Origin: Otis tarda
Taxonomy: Eukaryota > Chordata > Aves > Otidiformes > Otididae
DNA: 64,000 nt
Direction of reading: 5' to 3'
Assembly (NCBI GenBank): GCA_026413225.1
Contig: CM048572.1
Span: forward strand, 7,750,001-7,814,000
Below, in pieces: positions 23,601 to 35,500 of the stretch; the first letter of the stretch is position 1, and the number at the start of each line of letters is the position of its first letter. The position numbers and the translations under genes were made by a program. The notes beneath the pieces are model-generated. The model saw only the letters and a program-made list of their open reading frames with translations, ran no database searches and was not told the DNA's origin.

Positions 23601-26600
23601 CTATTTCAATCTGGTAGTCCTCCCACTGAAATATGACAGCCTCACTTTGTCTCTTAGGAGGGAGATCATCCCAATGAAAACTTTAACAGACCAAGTCTTA
23701 GCTCCTGTCACAGGTTGCTCTACAAAACCTATTGTAAGTAACTGAGAGCAGATGATAGAGAAAGTCTGGTTCAGCAAATGGATACCAGGCTTGGAACCAG
23801 AAGACCTATCTGTTTGGGTTTTTTTTGGCTTCAATCAAATGCTTGACGAATCTGTGTCTCTGTAAAAGCACCATCAAAATAGTTTTATTCGCCATTTAAC
23901 CTTTTCAAAACGCAGGTACATCACATGTTCTGGTTTTTATGACCCTGGGGGTGTGTGTTGGGTTTTGTTTGTTTTTTGTTTTTCTTCACTAGTGATCTAT
24001 GGTCATCCAGTTTAGTCGAGCTCTTCCAGTCTTGTGGAGGGCTCTAGTCTGGTTATTGAGCTAACCTACTCGGTTATTTTGGTTGCAGGTACTGTGTTGA
24101 ATTCCAGCTTGTGGCCATCACACCAGGCTGCTTGCACAGCCACCATTCGTACACTCACTGGATGCGGTATCTCAGGGAGGGCCACACAGTGTGTGTGGAG
24201 TGTCAGCACCCAGCTTTAGACTCCAGAAATCTACACTGTTACGGGGATGGCAGTGGAAGCAAAAAGTAAGAGTTTTAGCTTTTGTTTTCATGTTGAATTT
24301 TTCATTCTTCTCCCTTGATCTGCTCATCCCAGTTTCATAATGCACTGCATGCAGCTCTCTGGAACACCGTATGTACATTAACTGGTCTTTGTTGCATACC
24401 ATGAGTTTCTTGCAGAGATGAAATGACCTGAGAAGCTCACGTATTAAACCAGTGGCAGAGCCAGGACTGAAGTGTAGGAGTCCCTGCACTTAGTCTGCTA
24501 AATCTCACTGACTTTTAAGTGACACAATTGTGGAGGATTTTTTTTGTTTTAAAGATACTCCAGCCATGCTTCCAAGGTTAACAGTCCTGTCAGATGTCAA
24601 ATAAAACCAAATCTGTTTGTGATTTTTAAGCACTGGGGATTTTGCTTCTACAGGTGATCTTTTATGAGTATTTCTGGCAAGTGGCAGCTGGCTTAGGGAG
24701 GTATGTGCTAGCACCTGAATTTGGTATGGAAGTGCTGTTAGATCTTTGCACTTGCAGCATCCTTTCCCTGGAAAGCTGAAGAAGCTTTTGGGGCAATAAA
24801 TGGGGACCACCCAGGTTGTACAAATTGGGTGAACTCCAGCAAAGATGAAGGGAATGGCTTGAAACTGCAAAACACATCTGTGGCAGAGCGAGCAGCAGAG
24901 GAGTCCTGGCTCCCAAGCCTGTGCTGTGGTCACTGGAAGCGCAGCTTCTGCATTGCTTTTATCCTGATACTCTTAACTCCATGATAGGCACACTCTAAAA
25001 CTGGTTGGCAGCCCTGCCTGAGAAAGTCATTGCCCATCAGTGCTGGGCAGGGGTATTTTTAAAACTTACATAAATGTTGCAATAAGCATGTGCATTTGAA
25101 TTAGAAACTAAACTAGGATTATCAGGTCTCCAGCACACAATGTATTGTACTATCAAGACTACCAATAAAGGCCTTTTTAGGCAGGATTTTTCTTAGGCTT
25201 TTAGTAAGAGGAAGTCAGATTAGAGTCTTTTCCTTCCCTGCCTCAGCTTGTTGTGTACAAAGGTTCCAAAAGCTTTTAGATAAAGAAGAAAAAAATCTTA
25301 ACTGGTATGACCAGGAATAGCTCTTACCTGCTTTCAACATTTAAATGATTATAAAAGCTTACAATAATGTTATTTTACTAAAACCCTGAAGCAAGGCAGG
25401 AACATCAGATTAAGTGAAATAAAAAATATATTCAGGAATTCACCAGAAAGTCATGTCTGTGGCATTTTCTAGGCAGCTACAGCTCTCTCTGTGTGTGCCA
25501 AGCTGAGGTACTGTATGTGTTTGCTCGGGTTCATTGCCAGGGTAGTCACATAGGCTTGGAGCACCAGCAGGGCTGGCCTGAGCAGAGAACAAATGTCCTG
25601 TCTACAAAGGGCAATGGAGACGGACTTCAAGGCTCTGTGAACCAGCAGTGCTGGGCAGCTTTGTTGAGATAAATGCATGACTGGCAGGTAGAACATGAAT
25701 GATGTCTCTGGTCTGCAGCTTCCTCATCCTGTGTCTGTGTATGAGGCCTCCCTTACATTTCACATGGATCTTTTAGATAATGCCCAGATATCTTCTAGAT
25801 AGCTGCCCTCCAGGGCATGATCTGCTGTTCCTTATCACTACCTGACCTTACAGTGGTGGATCAGGGAGATTGTTGTCCAAGGCTGGGTACCTTGCTTGAT
25901 TTGCTCAATGTACACGTCTCAAGTGCAAGTGTTTACTATAGGTATTCTTTATATGGACAGAGCTATCCCCTAATTTGTTTCCAGAAATAATATACTTTTT
26001 TACCAGGTTACATGGAGGAAAAAACTGACCTCTGTGATTTCTAAGAAGAAATTGGACTGTTGATGGGGACAGCCATTGAGTGGGATGAGGGAATTGTCTG
26101 TGAAAAGGCTTCTGCCTTCTCTTAGAGTAAGTGACTGTATCTGAGCAAGCAGTCTTGCAAGGGAGCAGTGCTGTGAGGGGGTCACACAGTGAACTCCTCA
26201 GGCTGGGATCTGCTGGCCAGATGTGGAGGACATAAAGGTGGAAGAGGATGGGAAAGCAGCTGCTGCCCTGAGAAAGAGGATGGTGGGAGGCCAAAGCTGA
26301 TGCCAGATGCAGGATGCCTAGATCTGCTCACAAGCAGTTGAGTTTGCCTAGATCTGCTCACAAGCCTCTGGCTGTATACTCAGTTCACCCTCATTTTGAA
26401 TTTTTGCTGATGTAACTCTGCCAGGAGACAGGGACAGTTTGTGGTAACCTCAGAACGGTGGTTATGCCAGCTGACCTGTGCCTTTGCATGCTGGCCCGGG
26501 TCTCTGGAGCTGCTGGCTGAGGCTGCGTGGGGAAGCATGCACAGCTGCTGCTGTCCCACCCACACCGTGCCTGTGCTTTGCTTCTCACCCTGTCAGTTCA

Positions 26601-28704
26601 GCAGCTTGTGCCAGCGTTTAGTTCTCTGAGATATTGTTCCAAGAGTGACTCTCAGGAAGGAAAACATCTGACAAAGTTTAAAATAAACTCAGCAATGCTG
26701 GTATATTTTGATGAGTATTTCCTAATTATCTTCTTGTGTCTGAGTGGAGTCTGGCTTATTAATGCTTCAAGTTAGAGAGAAATGCTTGTTATCTGTGCTT
26801 TCCACCTGTCTCCTGCTCTGTAGAAGGCGCTAGTTAATTTTAACCCCTGTTATGCAAGCTCAGGAGGTTTCCGAAAGTTCTTGATTTAAGACCAGACCTG
26901 TGGCCATCAGGTGAGGATGACTAGGATAATCTAGCTTGCATTGGCTTCTTTCTTCTAGAAGGTTATGACATATACAAGACAGAGCATCAAGCCAGGAAAC
27001 TGATCTGTTAATTTTGGATCATCTTCTGAAAGATCTACAAATAAAGCACAGACTTGACATTTGTGAAATTGATACTCACTCTGTGTCTAGGAGGATCAGC
27101 TGCTCTTCATCATCTGGAGCAAGATGTAGTGGTTGTAGCACATAAATGTCCAGACTGCAGTAGATTGTGCCCATGCTCATGGGGTGGAGGGAGAGAGAGA
27201 ATAGATGGACTTAATTTATAGCCAAGTTAGTATTTGCCTTCCCCACCAGCAAGATGGCTGTAAGCATGTTTAGCTTAGATGTTTAAGGTGTAAAGCCTTT
27301 TAAAGTTACAGCTGCAGCCCAGAGTTTTGAAGGGTAAGGGACTGCTTTGTGTGCAGCCTTCTTTATCTGAGATCTTAATCCTCCCTGTGCAGATTCTAGT
27401 ATTTTGAAATGACCTCAAGCCAAAAGAAAAATACAGTGAGCCTTTTCCAACCATGTGTGGTGCATAAAACTCCGCTCTGGAGCATGACATCTCATTAAAC
27501 TAAGGGCAAGGTTATCTTTGTGAAGCTAGAGCAATAATTCCTTTTTCCACAGAACTATAAAACAAGCAGAAGTTAGGGGTCTGTTGGGCTATTCTGTGAG
27601 CAACTCTGCACAGGGCAAGAGTTGATCCAATTGTGGTATTTGTGCTTCTCCAAAGTCAGGGCTGGGACACACTGATGTGAGGAATTATCTTAAACCACTA
27701 AATGCTGAAATCTGGGAAGGGGCACAGTGCTATAGCAGAATTTCAGCTTCTGTGGCCGTTAGGCCAAGGTTGCTTGTGCAGCCACTGATTGTGCAAAATA
27801 GCCTGTGCATCTGCATGGTTGTTTTAATACGGTATTTCTCTATTCAGTTCTGGTCAATGTATTGATGGACTGCCTGGGAGAAAAGATGATGGTTGCTTGG
27901 GGTTTTTTGTCCTTTACTTAAGAGGCCTGTGAGTAACCTTGTTCCAACATTTGTGGGTCTGCTCCCTCCAGCCAGCTGCCACACAGAAGCTGTGTTAGTG
28001 TACAGCTCTTAGCGAGGGAAAGCTTCTGCTAACGTGGTTATCCAGAGATGCTCGTGTCCCTGCACCTGCTCACGCAGACATGTGCTGTGTGCTGGGTACT
28101 CATTCAGCATCTCAGTGGCTCTGGGTGGCAACAGAGCTCTGCCTGCTGAGAGGGAGCATGGTGTTATAAAGAAAAATGGAGGAAGAGGTGTCTTGCCCAC
28201 TTTGCAACCTGTCAAGTGCTTCAATACAGGAGTTATGGGGATGTCAGTGGGCTTTGTAAGTTGTTGCATGCAATGCTGGGCACCTCGAGGGAATGTTTCT
28301 GTGAATCCTTTTGGACTTAACATCTACAGTACGTGCTGCTCCGAGTTATTCCAGTCCAGTGTTCTGACTGATTATGGCTTTGCTTCACACTATTACAATC
28401 CTATGGGAGTCACTGTGGTTGCTTCTTTACAGTGGTAGAAAGGTGGAATTGGCTCCATGGAGTGAAAATTGATGTTAGCAAACAAAATGGGATTTACTGG
28501 GTGATTTAAGCTCTTGTTGTACAAGTGAATGCCCTGCAGCAGAGGTGCAGCACATTAACTTCTTACCTCTTATGTCTGTGTTTCAGGAATCAGCTGTTGC
28601 ACTGGCAGGCAGTAGGGAACCCCCGATGCAAGGGAACCTGGAAGAGAATTCGCCAGCTGGACACTTGCTCCTGTCCTTCTGTTCACAGCTTCTTGTTCAT
28701 CTAA
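17319..28704 (+). CDS. SBSPON-like: SBSPON-like secreted protein (somatomedin B + thrombospondin type-1 domains), five coding exons
   Basis: Joining 17319-17550, 21115-21309, 22250-22328, 24089-24265 and 28587-28704 gives an uninterrupted 266-residue protein plus stop (phases 1, 1, 2, 2; all GT-AG). Human SBSPON has 264 residues. Domains: signal peptide about 1-26; somatomedin B domain about 28-76 with eight cysteines (C28, C34, C35, C42, C56, C58, C62, C68) plus C69 and C76; TSR about 80-138 with the WxxWxxC motif (W86, W89, C92) and RVRRR at 101-105; a basic linker; and a family-specific C-terminal region (about 170-266) with C171, C183, C204, C207, C219, C242, C255 and C257, ending HSFLFI. 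The start has a strong context (A at -3, G at +4) directly before the signal peptide. The family is extracellular/matrix-associated and its molecular role is poorly known. The gene is convergent with KCNB1 about 30 kb away. Since human SBSPON neighbours KCNB2, this is probably a paralog (ohnolog) rather than the direct ortholog; the family call is firm, the paralogy is inferred. Confidence 0.93.
17551..21114 (+). other. SBSPON-like intron 1
   Basis: Bounded by donor gtgagt and an acceptor with the pyrimidine-rich tract 'tactcttcctccag'. It contains the tail of the CpG island, a CR1 3' end and otherwise unremarkable sequence. Around 19570-19650 there is weak similarity to an old dispersed amniote repeat ('cagtgaaatcagtggaactcagg'), not strong enough to call. 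Confidence 0.85.
17643..17795 (+). mobile_element. CR1 LINE, 5'-truncated 3' end
   Basis: This is the 3' untranslated end of an avian chicken-repeat-1 element. Diagnostic phrases appear in order: 'ccctggaaacattcaaggcc', 'ttggatggggctctgagcaa', 'cctgatgtggttggagatgt', 'tttaaaggtcccttccaacc' and 'caagccattgtatga'. It is a short, 5'-truncated copy, as most CR1 copies are, in the same orientation as the host gene. It is the best single indicator that the organism is a bird. Confidence 0.92.
21115..21309 (+). CDS. SBSPON-like: SBSPON-like exon 2: thrombospondin type-1 repeat
   Basis: Encodes residues 78-142 and one base of codon 143. It holds WSVWSGC (86-92), the likely C-mannosylation motif, then CEPC-like spacing C92/C96, the basic strand RVRRR, and PPLEERAGC (119-127), which is shared with human SBSPON. 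Six TSR-type cysteines are present (C81, C92, C96, C118, C127, C138). The exon is bounded by 'cctccag' and 'ctga|gtaagt'. Confidence 0.94.
   Translation, partial: LSPVWYLSGVSGVAAQSLARQLIVFGGDTSFRSPGTEERHALLWRRGLAAWSTGLGKEQSANSP
22250..22328 (+). CDS. SBSPON-like: SBSPON-like exon 3: linker with a basic RKKR motif
   Basis: Encodes residues 143-168 and two bases of codon 169. The start IPALITTGGF matches the VPAFITTSAF of human SBSPON, which anchors the alignment. Residues 154-159 read KARKKR, a furin-type R-x-K-R site that the human protein lacks at this point. The acceptor is 'tgtacacag' and the donor is 'gcagg|gtaagt'. The exon is short and hard to find without the flanking exons. Confidence 0.88.
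24089..24265 (+). CDS. SBSPON-like: SBSPON-like exon 4: C-terminal cysteine-rich region, first part
   Basis: Completes codon 169 and encodes residues 170-227 plus two bases of codon 228. Shared with human SBSPON are YC-x-EF, W-M-x-YLREG-x-TVCV-x-CQ-x-PA and C-x-GDG. Cysteines fall at 171, 183, 204, 207 and 219. Bounded by acceptor 'ggttgcag' and donor 'aaaaa|gtaaga'. Confidence 0.93.
24425..24486 (-). repeat. MIR-like SINE remnant
   Basis: The + strand has 'agtggcagagccaggactga' followed by 'ggagtccctgcac', which matches the MIR core in reverse orientation (agtggcagagccgggattcgaaccc). It is short and diverged. It lies about 160 bases after the exon 4 donor. Confidence 0.5.
26315..26365 (+). 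repeat. Tandem direct repeat: 21-base unit, period 30
   Basis: A 21-base string beginning 'tgcctagatctgctcac' occurs exactly at 26315-26335 and again at 26345-26365, separated by nine bases. It lies inside intron 4 and has no visible relation to splicing. It is probably a recent local duplication. Confidence 0.9.
28587..28704 (+). CDS. SBSPON-like: SBSPON-like exon 5: C-terminal end and stop
   Basis: Completes codon 228, encodes residues 229-266, and ends with TAA at 28702-28704. The conserved core is LHWQA-x-GNPRC-x-GTWK, then CSCP-x-VHSF-x-FI at the end, the same ending as human SBSPON. Cysteines are at 242, 255 and 257. The human N-Q-T glycosylation sequon at the start of this exon is N-Q-L here. 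Confidence 0.94.
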
Positions 28705-29535
28705 CTTCTCCTGACAGCCTCAGCAAGCGAGCGCTGTGATGGCTTGTCTGGCACCAGCATGCGGCAGCAGTAGGAACTGCAACCAAAACAATGACTTCCC
28801 CACGTCAGTCTATGCTCCTTACTTTCAAGAGGTTGCTGTCTGTACTGGGGCACTCTGAATCCTCTCTGTCTAAGTGTGCTCATTGCTTTCCAAAGAAATC
28901 AGACTGGCTGTGAAGTGCCAATCTCGTTCTGCCCATCCATCCCTGAGAAGGCCTGTCTGATCCTAGTGACTTCTTACAAATTCCCTCTTTCTTGAGAGGA
29001 ATGAGAATTCACCAAATAAGAAATCAGACAAAAAAGGCCTTATGAACCCAGGTTTAATTATTATTTTTCTAAAGTCTCAATGAAGAATCAACAAGGCAAA
29101 ATAGATTAACTCAAGTGCTGTCTTTTCCTGGTAATGGCACTTCTTCATGGATGCTTCCTTCTTGTGCTTATATACCCTTTCTTTTTGTCTTGGTCTCATC
29201 ATTTCATATTGATCCTCAGTCTTGCAGAGGGTTGCTCTTGTGCTGCTGAGATAATGGCAAAACTTAGAAATGAGCCTGTTCAAATCTGAAAGTATAGAAG
29301 GTACCAGGGATAAATGGGTTCTTGGACTTCAGGTTTCAAGGAGCATCTCCAAGTTGCCCCAAAGTGCGGTGCCGTCCTGGGGTTCTAAATAGGAAGTCAT
29401 CCCAGCTGTACCAGGGGGGCTAGGTATAGTCTTGTGTTTTTGACTGGAAAATATTTGAAATATTTTCTTTATATTCTACTGATTTATATTCATACTTTTC
29501 TATAAATGAAAATAAAGGAGACTGGAAATGTTCTC
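28705..29535 (+). other. Probable 3' UTR of the SBSPON-like gene
   Basis: Non-coding sequence after the stop. The first canonical AATAAA on this strand is at 29511-29516, which would give a 3' UTR of roughly 0.8 kb. The extent is inferred from that signal alone. Confidence 0.45.
29511..29516 (+). terminator. Candidate polyadenylation signal AATAAA of the SBSPON-like gene
   Basis: Canonical hexamer about 0.8 kb after the stop codon, followed by T/G-containing sequence (tgttctcccagtatgtctc) that could act as a downstream element. No earlier AATAAA was found after the stop. Confidence 0.45.
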
Positions 29536-32500
29536 CCAGTATGTCTCTATTCGATTAATCCATGTAGTGCCATCTCTTTAGCACCTGAACCTGCCTCATT
29601 TGTTCCAGCTGATCTTGCTGCTGACTCCTCTCCTCCAGCAGGTAAGACTGGAGGAAAAATCGCTGCTGTCCAGTTCCAGAACTACTCAGGATTTACAGAT
29701 GGAAGTCCAGCACCATGACCTATCACTACGCAGAGGTGGATGTGATATTTCTTTTAATATATACATACTTCTGAATCTGCTTAAACAAAATTACAGAAAG
29801 GACTTGTGCTTTGTGACAGAGCTCTGCAGCGGTGAACATGTAGGTGATTAAATTTGTCAAAACCCAGGTGAGCGGCTTGGAGTGGCTCCAGAAGAGAGTT
29901 TTAATGCTCAAGTCCAACTCTAGTCTAGATTTGGATCATGAAACCCATCTAGTGACCATATTGAAGGTCTTTCATGAAAAAATTAAAGGGCACTGAAGAT
30001 ATGTGCTTGAGATGCTTAGAGGTGTGTGTAATATGATGATGAGAGGTCTGAAAGTGCCTGATACCTCTTGGCCCGTACAGTAGGGATTTGAGAGCAAGGC
30101 TCTGCTTTTCTTTGTATGTTACAAGCTGTCTGTGGATTAATGACTCACAGTAGAGTGATCTCATCCCAGAGTAGCAAGATGTTAAGAAAAAAAAAACAAA
30201 ACCAAAAAAACCCTGTGCTTCACCATCTGACAGAATCTGTAACTTAACTTGTGGCCTGCTCAGGAGTAGCCACTGGTTTGTGAGCAGAGGGATGCGATCC
30301 TCTGAGGGATGGCTTGGGAATAAATAACTAGAGTACATCATTTCAGTTTTGCATTCACTCCAGTGCCTCTTTCCTGGTCCCAGTTAGGTAGGAAAAGACA
30401 CTATTGTGGCTATAAATGATAGTGTCAAGTGGGAAAAGCTTTTATTCTAATCAATGAAGCAATGTGGCACCTTAAAGCACCTTAATTGCAATCCCTTTAA
30501 TTTACTGAGTACTTACGCATTAGCTGTACTATATTTGTGTTTAAGACTTTTATTAAATTGTCATGGTACTTGCTGGTAACTGTTTAGTCCTGACATTTAT
30601 CTGTTTTGTTGTGAACCTTTCAGGAAATGGTGATTGGCACCTGCCATGAGTAAAGAGGGTGTGAAGCACCCTCCCTGACCCCAGCCCTTGTTGAAAGTAG
30701 ATTACCCTCCTGCTTTAGTGTCTTGAGAGTAAGTGAGCCTTAAGAGAGGTTCTTTTGACGATACTTCATCCTATTGTGGCAGAAACTGTAGGAAATTCTA
30801 TCCAGTTTTGGTAGGAATTCGATGTGTAGGAAGCCTGCAGAATCAGTCTCTTAAGTGAGTGAAAGTAGCTGTGGAGAGTCGAGAAGTTTGAGGATAGGCT
30901 GCTCGGAAATAGTATTCTGGGTCAGATCACTACAGAATCTGGTCTTGATTATATTTTTTGGAGGCTTGCAGTAAGTTTGCTAAAATGCATTTTAGATTGA
31001 AACTGCTTGTGAATTCATAGTGCATTTGATGCTTAGTCCTCATAGACGGAGACAGAGGAGAGAGCGGGATTTAGAAGTGGTGAAATGTTTTTATACCTCC
31101 TAAGTGTTTTGATCTTTAACTTTGAAATTTTGTTTCAAGATTGAAACAATCTGAGTCAAACAAAATATTTCATTCAACCCCCTAGTCATTTTCAAGTTTA
31201 TGTTTCGTGGAAAATGATGGAGAAAAAAACCCTCATTTTGAATTGGCCAAAACGATTCCTTTATCCATAGTGGTCCCTTTTGGGCCCTGCTTGTGAGACA
31301 GCCGTGAAACTAAATCAGTCAGCACAAAATGGTCTGTTTCTGTTCTGGTCAGGGTTTTCTTTGCTGCTGCCTCATCCATGGGAACTGATAACAAGAGGTC
31401 CTAACAAGAGCTGCTGATGGTGGCATGGTAGGATTAAAGTCTTTTGCTTCTGTCACTGTAGCCTGGAGATGGAGGAGTATGAAAGAATTAGCCCCTGAGG
31501 GACTCTCATAGCAGCTGTATTTCTACACAGGCTATGCCACTTGATGAAACAAGACATTGCATCAGTACATCCTAAAACAGGCTGTGCCGTGTGCTGGCTT
31601 CACCTCCACACCTTGGGTAACTGTACAAACAAATCCTACTGGTAATTCCTGGGGGAAGGAAGGAGGGATGCAAGTGTGTGTGCGTGAGAGAGAGAGAGCA
31701 AGAGTGAGCCTTTAAAGTAGAAGAAGATAATGAAACTGTCAGATCACTTTCCCTGCAAATGAAGATTATCTCATGATGGAGACACATACTGGGTCCTGCC
31801 TGTCTCGGCTTTCTCATCGTCCTTCATAATAATCTCCATAATTTCTACAGCCTGAGTTTTGGGAAAGATAAGACTATTGGAAATCCAAGGCTAAATACTC
31901 CTGCAAAATGGCGTTGTACAGTAAACAAGCAAGGCAGCCTCACATAAAGGAGAGGCTGTTCACCAAAAATGATGGCCGTTTCCATGGCAACGCTAAAAAC
32001 CTTTCACCATTGGGTATCAACAGGAGAACATCTCCCACAGCACGTACATGAAGCCAGGAGCTTAGTTCTCATCTCCCATAAATCGTCCTGCTGGGCACTG
32101 ATAATGAGGAACTGCCAGTTGTGCACGTGCAGCTTCGCCTTCCAGGCACCAGCCTGGCTGCAGATGAAAGGAAGAGCAAATAACGCCAAAGCACCAGCGA
32201 GTTGGACTTATGTAAAAGGAAAATTAAGCTCAACTGATGTTCCTACAGTTCCCTCTGCTCTCCAGCTGAGGATCTCAATTTTTAATGATAAAAAGCCAAG
32301 CAAAAATCCAGGCCACTTTACAAATCTCTGAGGACGACTGTTGAAGGAGCCATGTGATTTTCTCTGTTGTAGAAAAAACTTTCATTGTCATGGGATGGAG
32401 AGAGAGGGAGGCCCTGGGAGAATTCAGCTTTTCTTCACCCTGACCCTGAAGTGTCCAGCCTGTGATTCAGCCAGTTTTCTTCTGCTTTTGAAACAGAAGG

Positions 32501-35500
32501 TGGTTAAAGACCTTTTTTTTTGCCATGGGATCTTCATTAGGCTATCAGCTCTCTGAGTGTCATGAAATGTGGGTCTCACCTTCTGCAGTCATCTGAATGT
32601 ACCAGGATCTTCTTCCTTTTTTAAGGAAAGAGCCCTTATGCATTTGGAAATAAGAGTTTAAATGTGCCCAGAAATCTCAGGAGCCAAAGGTAAAGAAAAA
32701 GATCAACAAAAATGTAATTTTCTTAAATACCTTTGTTGCTCTGAAGACAAACTTTTTTTCTTTAGCTCAGTGGCCAGAGGAATTGAGCACATCCTGCTTG
32801 AATGGTAGGACTTGGCTATACTTTTCCATAAATAACTGTTCTGTTATCTTTAGCTTTTCAAACATATTTTTTTCCATCATTTTAAGTATTTTAAATCTTT
32901 AAATATTAAGATCACAGGTATTTTTTTCTTTTTTTTTTTTCCATGGGAAAGTTTTTTTCTGAAGTCCTTTCTAGTTATAACATTAGTTGCCTGGTGATAG
33001 TCATGATACTGCAAGTGGAGGAGTAGAGGTGAGAAAGGAGAGGAGAGTCTGAACCAGCAGAGGTTATTCTGTTCTCTAAATACGTCTCCTGCAGCTTAAA
33101 ACCATGAAACAACATATTGGCAAGAGACTTTTTTTTTTTAGTTTTTTCTTTTTTAAACACTGTAGTTCTCCCATTCTCAAGCTAGGTGAAAGACATTCAC
33201 TTATAAAGGTTGTTCTATGTATTCTATGAATCACTACCTTTTTAAAACCACAGGGATATGTCGAGTCTCCAGGCTGCTGGTCTGCAGTACCCCCAGTTGC
33301 TCTCGTCCCGTGCCACATGTCCACGACTTGCTGTGACACTAGTGGGACCTAGACACATGTTCAGGGCAGGATGTGCTTGGCTGCATCTTGTAAACATCTT
33401 AAATTGATATTGGAAGGGGAGAAAGCTGGAACCATGGTGCAGTTATATCACAAAATTACCCTTTTTTCATGAGTTCAGGCACCATGTGTGACCCAGTCCT
33501 CAGGGCTGAAGAGCTGATCCCATGCAGGGACCTGTGCAGAGGCCAGCATTGCTCGGTTCTGTGCATTGTTTTCTTACTGGTACTTGCTGTGCTCAGTGCT
33601 TGTTTTACTTGAGCTCTGTTGTGGCCTTTCCATGCTACTAATTGTGTGCTTTTGAATTACTGGAAGGATGTTGTGCAGCGATGCCAGCACTAATGGGCTT
33701 TCACCTTCCTCCACTTTCATAACAATCCTCAGACTAATTAACCAATTATTGATTTATTCCTTGCACCGTATTTCAGCCATTAACAGGTGGAGCAGAGACT
33801 GTCTGAAAAATGGGAGCTGCTCAGCCCATTCTGCTGGCAGTGAAAGCCGGTGCTGCTCTGGCCTGCCTAATCCTGTGCCTTCCCGCTCACCCACAAGCTG
33901 AGCCTGATCTGTGAACATTCGGAGCTCCTGTTTGAGAGCACAAAGTGCAGTTGGACATCTTCCCCCTCCAAGTGCAAGTGTATCTACGTTGGTGGTGAGC
34001 TCCCCTGAAGCAGCATCCATGACCCATCCAGGACAAATGGGATGTAGGAGAGCATCTCCAGGAAACAGTTGATTGTGTCAGAAGAATAGTAGCTGGAGAA
34101 ACCGGGTTTCTTCGATGTGACAACACGATACTGTTATTATTTCTCTCTCTGTTTTAACTCTGTCTAGCAGCTGGATGCAGTATGGAAGCAGATCCCTTAA
34201 ATGCTTTAAGAGTGAGGGTGGTTTAAGGCTCAATTTCAATTCAAAGGGGATAAATGAGTGCCCAGTTTCACAAAGGATGCTCAGGCACAATGCCAGTTAC
34301 CTCACCCACCTCTCCCCCTCAGCTTCCTGCCAGGGGCATTGACTTTGCTCGTTTGGGCACAGCGATGTGAAAGCACAGTCTGTAGTCACCAGTGGGAAGA
34401 GCCGATCGCGTGTAGTTATGAAATCCCACAGCCATGGAGCTTGTGTTCTGCTTGGCTTTTCCTACTCAGTTTGTCTGTTTAGGGTGAATCCTGGCAGGTA
34501 CATGGGTTTGTGTGCTGAGCTCCTCTGCATGCTGTGCTCTGAATATTAATATCATCTGCCCAATTTAGGAACAAAGTCATAAGTTACTAATTTTTCTAAG
34601 GCAGGAAAAAAGTTTAAATATTTCCAAGAAAAGCACCACTGTTTATTATGCTGGCTAGGCTGGAAAGTCTTAGTTACAGCCTGTACTGAGGACTGACAGC
34701 CAACCCCACAAAGCGTAAGCACACGAGTGCCCGGAGCACAGCCACCAGCCCAGACAGCACACCTGCGTGCAGGGGGGACAAATGCAGTGTAAGGCTGCCT
34801 GTTTTTTGCCTCTAACACCTAAACAAAAGGGAAAGGAGCTGTGTTGTGAGAAAAGGAGAGTACTCTGGGCTGTGGGGGGAATATCAGGGCTTTACATAGG
34901 AATAGGTTCCCCTAAAATGAAGTTATCATCAGCTAGGGGGTTGCCAAAACGAATTGCAGTCTTTGCACAAAATGACCCTTTTTAGCCATATGGCTGCTAC
35001 CAGCATGGCTCTATGAAATATTAACACTTCTGATGTAAGACACGATTTCTTCTTGTTGTCTTCAGAGATGCCTGGCTGTTGGGAGAGACACATGAAACCA
35101 CCCCTGTCAGGACAGAGGGTTAGTGGCAGGACAGAGAAAACCTCCCTGGCAGCTACCACCCTGTGAGACACAGTTTGATAAGAAAAAGGCAGGGGAAAAA
35201 AAAGTTATGGAAAAGAATCTGCAAAATTTCCACTACCTGCCACAGAGGAGTGGAGCATGAACTGCAGGACCTGGAGAACATAAACATCTCAGCTTCCAAA
35301 AACTGGTTAAACTTTTGCCATCAAACAGCAAATGTCAAAACAGAGAAGTAAGTATATATGCTCTCCCAGCCAGCCCTCGCAGTGCCCCTGTGTGCGTCAC
35401 TGCATCTTCGTTACCACTTACACTGCTTCCTTATATGAGCATTTTCTTTGAAAATACCATTAGGGAATACAGAGGCAGGTCAGTTTTGTGTCCTATAAAG

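Larger units (their letters stand above)
24266..28586 (+). other. SBSPON-like intron 4
   Basis: The largest intron, about 4.3 kb, ending in the acceptor 'tatgtctgtgtttcag'. It contains a MIR-like remnant near its start and a small tandem duplication at 26315-26365. No further coding exon is supported inside it, because exons 4 and 5 join exactly as in the human protein. Confidence 0.85.

Noticed and set aside
29077..29283. Lysine-rich 68-codon frame on -
   Set aside because: No known family, no exon-defining splice sites checked out, and it lies in the likely 3' UTR of the + strand gene.
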